DNA of 51,473 nucleotides from Bacteroidota bacterium. Lineage in GTDB: Bacteria; Bacteroidota; Bacteroidia; Cytophagales; Microscillaceae. This document shows, piece after piece, positions 50,460-51,473 of the stretch (its first letter is position 1; the number at the start of each line of letters is the position of its first letter). The stretch is from contig RDXI01000001.1 in NCBI GenBank assembly GCA_004292795.1, positions 1 through 51,473 on the forward strand, in the 5' to 3' direction. The position numbers were made by a program, and so were the translations under genes. The notes under the pieces were generated by a model. It ran no database searches. It saw only the letters and a list, made by a program, of their open reading frames with translations, and had not been told where the DNA came from.

Positions 50460-51305
50460 ATGAAAAAAACACGCCTAATCCTTGCTTGCCTACTCTTGGT
50501 AGTAGGTATTTTGTACTTGTCTGCTTGTGGCGGGAAAACCGAAAAACAAGCCAAAAGCGTAACTGTAAAACCCAAAACTACTGCTGTGAAAGGTGATTTG
50601 GGCGATTATTTTGAAGTCGTAGAACGCGATTATCAAATCAAAACAGACCCTAAGTCTTTCATGAGTTATGCTGTTATTTCAGTAGAAGTAAAGCGCACAG
50701 ACAAAGATTTTACCTTTCCTACTGACAAAATAAACCCTTTTGGTACAAATGGGAGCGAAGATTACCATGTCGGTTTTGGTATTGAAATCTTTGGCGAAAA
50801 CGAACCTGAAGTTATCAAAAATGCAAATGCGGGAGGTATGAGCGGACCCTATAGTGCAGATGATGTTACTGGCTTGATGAAACTGAAGAAAGGCGAAACA
50901 GGTTTTATTCGTTGGTCTGTTGAGGAAGATAAACTTGACAAACTTAAAACTTTTCAACTATCCTCTGCCCTCGAAAAATCTACAAGAACCGCAAATAATG
51001 GTAATAATGCAAACTCAAGCCAAGAAAAAAGCGAAGCTGTAGAAAGTGATAATTCAGGCGGTGCAAATTGGGATTCTGCGCTTGATAGTTATGAGGAATA
51101 CACAGACAAGTACATCGAACTGTTGAAAAAATCAAAAAATGGAGATGCTTCTGCTCTTATGGAATATGCTTCATTTTTGCAAAAAGCTCAAGACGCACAA
51201 ACTAAACTTAGCAAAGCGGGTAATGACTTATCTACTACTCAAATGGCACGCTTTACGCAAATACAAACGAAATTGCTAAAGTCCGCACAAGAAATAATCA
51301 AATAG
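50460..51305 (+). CDS. Putative lipoprotein of unknown function
   Basis: A 281-residue protein with a lipoprotein signal (LYLSACGGK, lipid Cys23). A beta-rich central domain (about 40-170; YFEVVERDYQIKTDPKSFM, GFGIEIFGENEPEVI, KKGETGFIRWSVEE) is followed by a low-complexity Asn/Ser/Glu linker (about 180-200) and a C-terminal helical region (about 205-281; YEEYTDKYIELLKKSKNG). No family was recognised. It follows the HhH-like gene by 15 bases on the same strand and probably shares its transcript. Confidence 0.75.
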   Translation: MKKTRLILACLLLVVGILYLSACGGKTEKQAKSVTVKPKTTAVKGDLGDYFEVVERDYQIKTDPKSFMSYAVISVEVKRTDKDFTFPTDKINPFGTNGSEDYHVGFGIEIFGENEPEVIKNANAGGMSGPYSADDVTGLMKLKKGETGFIRWSVEEDKLDKLKTFQLSSALEKSTRTANNGNNANSSQEKSEAVESDNSGGANWDSALDSYEEYTDKYIELLKKSKNGDASALMEYASFLQKAQDAQTKLSKAGNDLSTTQMARFTQIQTKLLKSAQEIIK

Positions 51306-51324
51306 ATTTTTATTTTTCAACCCC

Positions 51325-51350
51325 AAAACACGCCGAAAGCGTGTTTTTTT
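51325..51350 (+). terminator. Intrinsic terminator
   Basis: A 9-base stem AAAACACGC/GCGTGTTTT with a CGAAA loop and T run, 20 bases after the lipoprotein gene. Confidence 0.9.
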
Positions 51351-51430
51351 GTTTGGGTAGGCAAGTTGCGAAATTGAGGGAAATAGTTTAATTTTGGGTT
51401 AAAATATTTTCACAAGAAGCCTATCTACGT

Positions 51431-51473
51431 ATGTTCTTTCAAAGTTACGACAAAATAGCAGAGCGGTTGGAGG
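51431..51473 (+). CDS. Start of a further gene, partial at window edge
   Basis: From an ATG at 51431 the frame is open for 14 codons to the window end (MFFQSYDKIAERLE). It follows the terminator of the previous gene, a 9-mer copy at 51357 and an AT-rich stretch. Too short to name; it could also be a chance frame. Confidence 0.4.
   Translation, partial: MFFQSYDKIAERLE

Larger units (their letters stand above)
132..51365. repeat. Dispersed 9-mer GTAGGCAAG / CTTGCCTAC, about 66 exact copies
   Basis: Reading through the window I found about 66 exact copies on both strands, one per 780 bases; a few may have been missed. About 0.4 is expected for any 9-mer in this length. GTAGGCAAG on the given strand (34): 3737, 4482, 5609, 9683, 10576, 11642, 13444, 13720, 13927, 15247, 15320, 22225, 23169, 25828, 26113, 26146, 26359, 26430, 26646, 27972, 28018, 29590, 31058, 35015, 36391, 40083, 41986, 42803, 47937, 48341, 49049, 49299, 49496, 51357. 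CTTGCCTAC (32): 132, 263, 2314, 4349, 8689, 9700, 10458, 13500, 14403, 14817, 18332, 19659, 20510, 20763, 21855, 23077, 23281, 28592, 28966, 32856, 33568, 33672, 33735, 34829, 36019, 37722, 40099, 40449, 41963, 44839, 47302, 50485. Flanking bases show no obvious conservation. Confidence 0.95.

Noticed and set aside
132-51365. The 9-mer as a replication-oriented site such as Chi or KOPS
   Set aside because: The two orientations are balanced (34 and 32) along the window. Polarised motifs should favour one strand on a single replication arm.
1-51473. tRNA, rRNA or riboswitch genes
   Set aside because: No cloverleaf with a TTCRANNC arm, no rRNA segment and no known riboswitch core was recognised by eye; a covariance-model scan would settle it.

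Overview
The window comes from a Bacteroidota chromosome, probably a gliding member of the Cytophagales. The evidence is a GldH gliding lipoprotein, a type IX secretion sorting domain, Bacteroidota-type promoters (TTTG, about 20 bases, then TAnnTTTG) before many genes, a DUF4890 gene pair, an xerC-hpf gene order, and weak Shine-Dalgarno signals. It is mostly ordinary chromosome with a few accessory modules. No phage, transposase, CRISPR array, rRNA or tRNA was seen.

Layout. 1-6.8 kb: the end of a transketolase gene, then a minus-strand signalling block (response regulator, TPR histidine kinase, beta-propeller/SpoIIE phosphatase). 7-13.2 kb: a small coiled-coil protein, two DUF4890 paralogues, a glycosyltransferase, a membrane Fe-S protein and an M42 aminopeptidase. 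13.2-20 kb: a large leucine-rich-repeat protein, ruvB, ilvE, an exonuclease and a cobalamin adenosyltransferase. 20-29 kb: a second exonuclease, an AhpD-like protein, lipoproteins, an EF-hand protein, a 1061-residue FG-GAP/T9SS surface protein and a Prc-type protease. 29-34 kb: an orphan membrane-fusion protein, a FIST sensor with a histidine kinase, and a HAD/phosphoribosyltransferase pair. 35-36.4 kb: a truncated DUF262 gene plus a HEPN nuclease gene, bracketed by identical 37-base palindromes. 36.4-46.5 kb: an outer-membrane barrel, xerC, hpf, an aldehyde dehydrogenase, an RluA-type synthase, gldH, a polytopic membrane protein, a DUF3298-like lipoprotein, a trypsin/zinc-ribbon protein and a biotin-dependent carboxyltransferase. 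46.6-51.5 kb: a DMT transporter, a STAND-type P-loop NTPase with an HTH-like N-terminus, an HhH-like protein, a lipoprotein and the start of one more gene.

The main finding is not a gene. The 9-mer GTAGGCAAG (complement CTTGCCTAC) occurs about 66 times by hand count, 34 in one orientation and 32 in the other, where about 0.4 copies are expected by chance. It lies in genes of unrelated function in every reading frame it can use, and in intergenic DNA. There it forms inverted pairs at gene ends, supplies the TAG stop codon of four genes, and overlaps a promoter. One-base variants (GCAGGCAAG, GTAGGCGAG) are also common. The pattern closely resembles the DNA uptake sequences of Neisseria and Pasteurellaceae, which also pair up as terminators. 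I know of no such motif described in Bacteroidota; function is inferred.

Candidate defence or conflict genes (DUF262/HEPN, STAND NTPase, HAD/PRTase) are scattered rather than gathered in one island. The DUF262/HEPN cassette lies exactly between two identical copies of a 9-mer hairpin, which suggests that the repeats may also act as recombination points.
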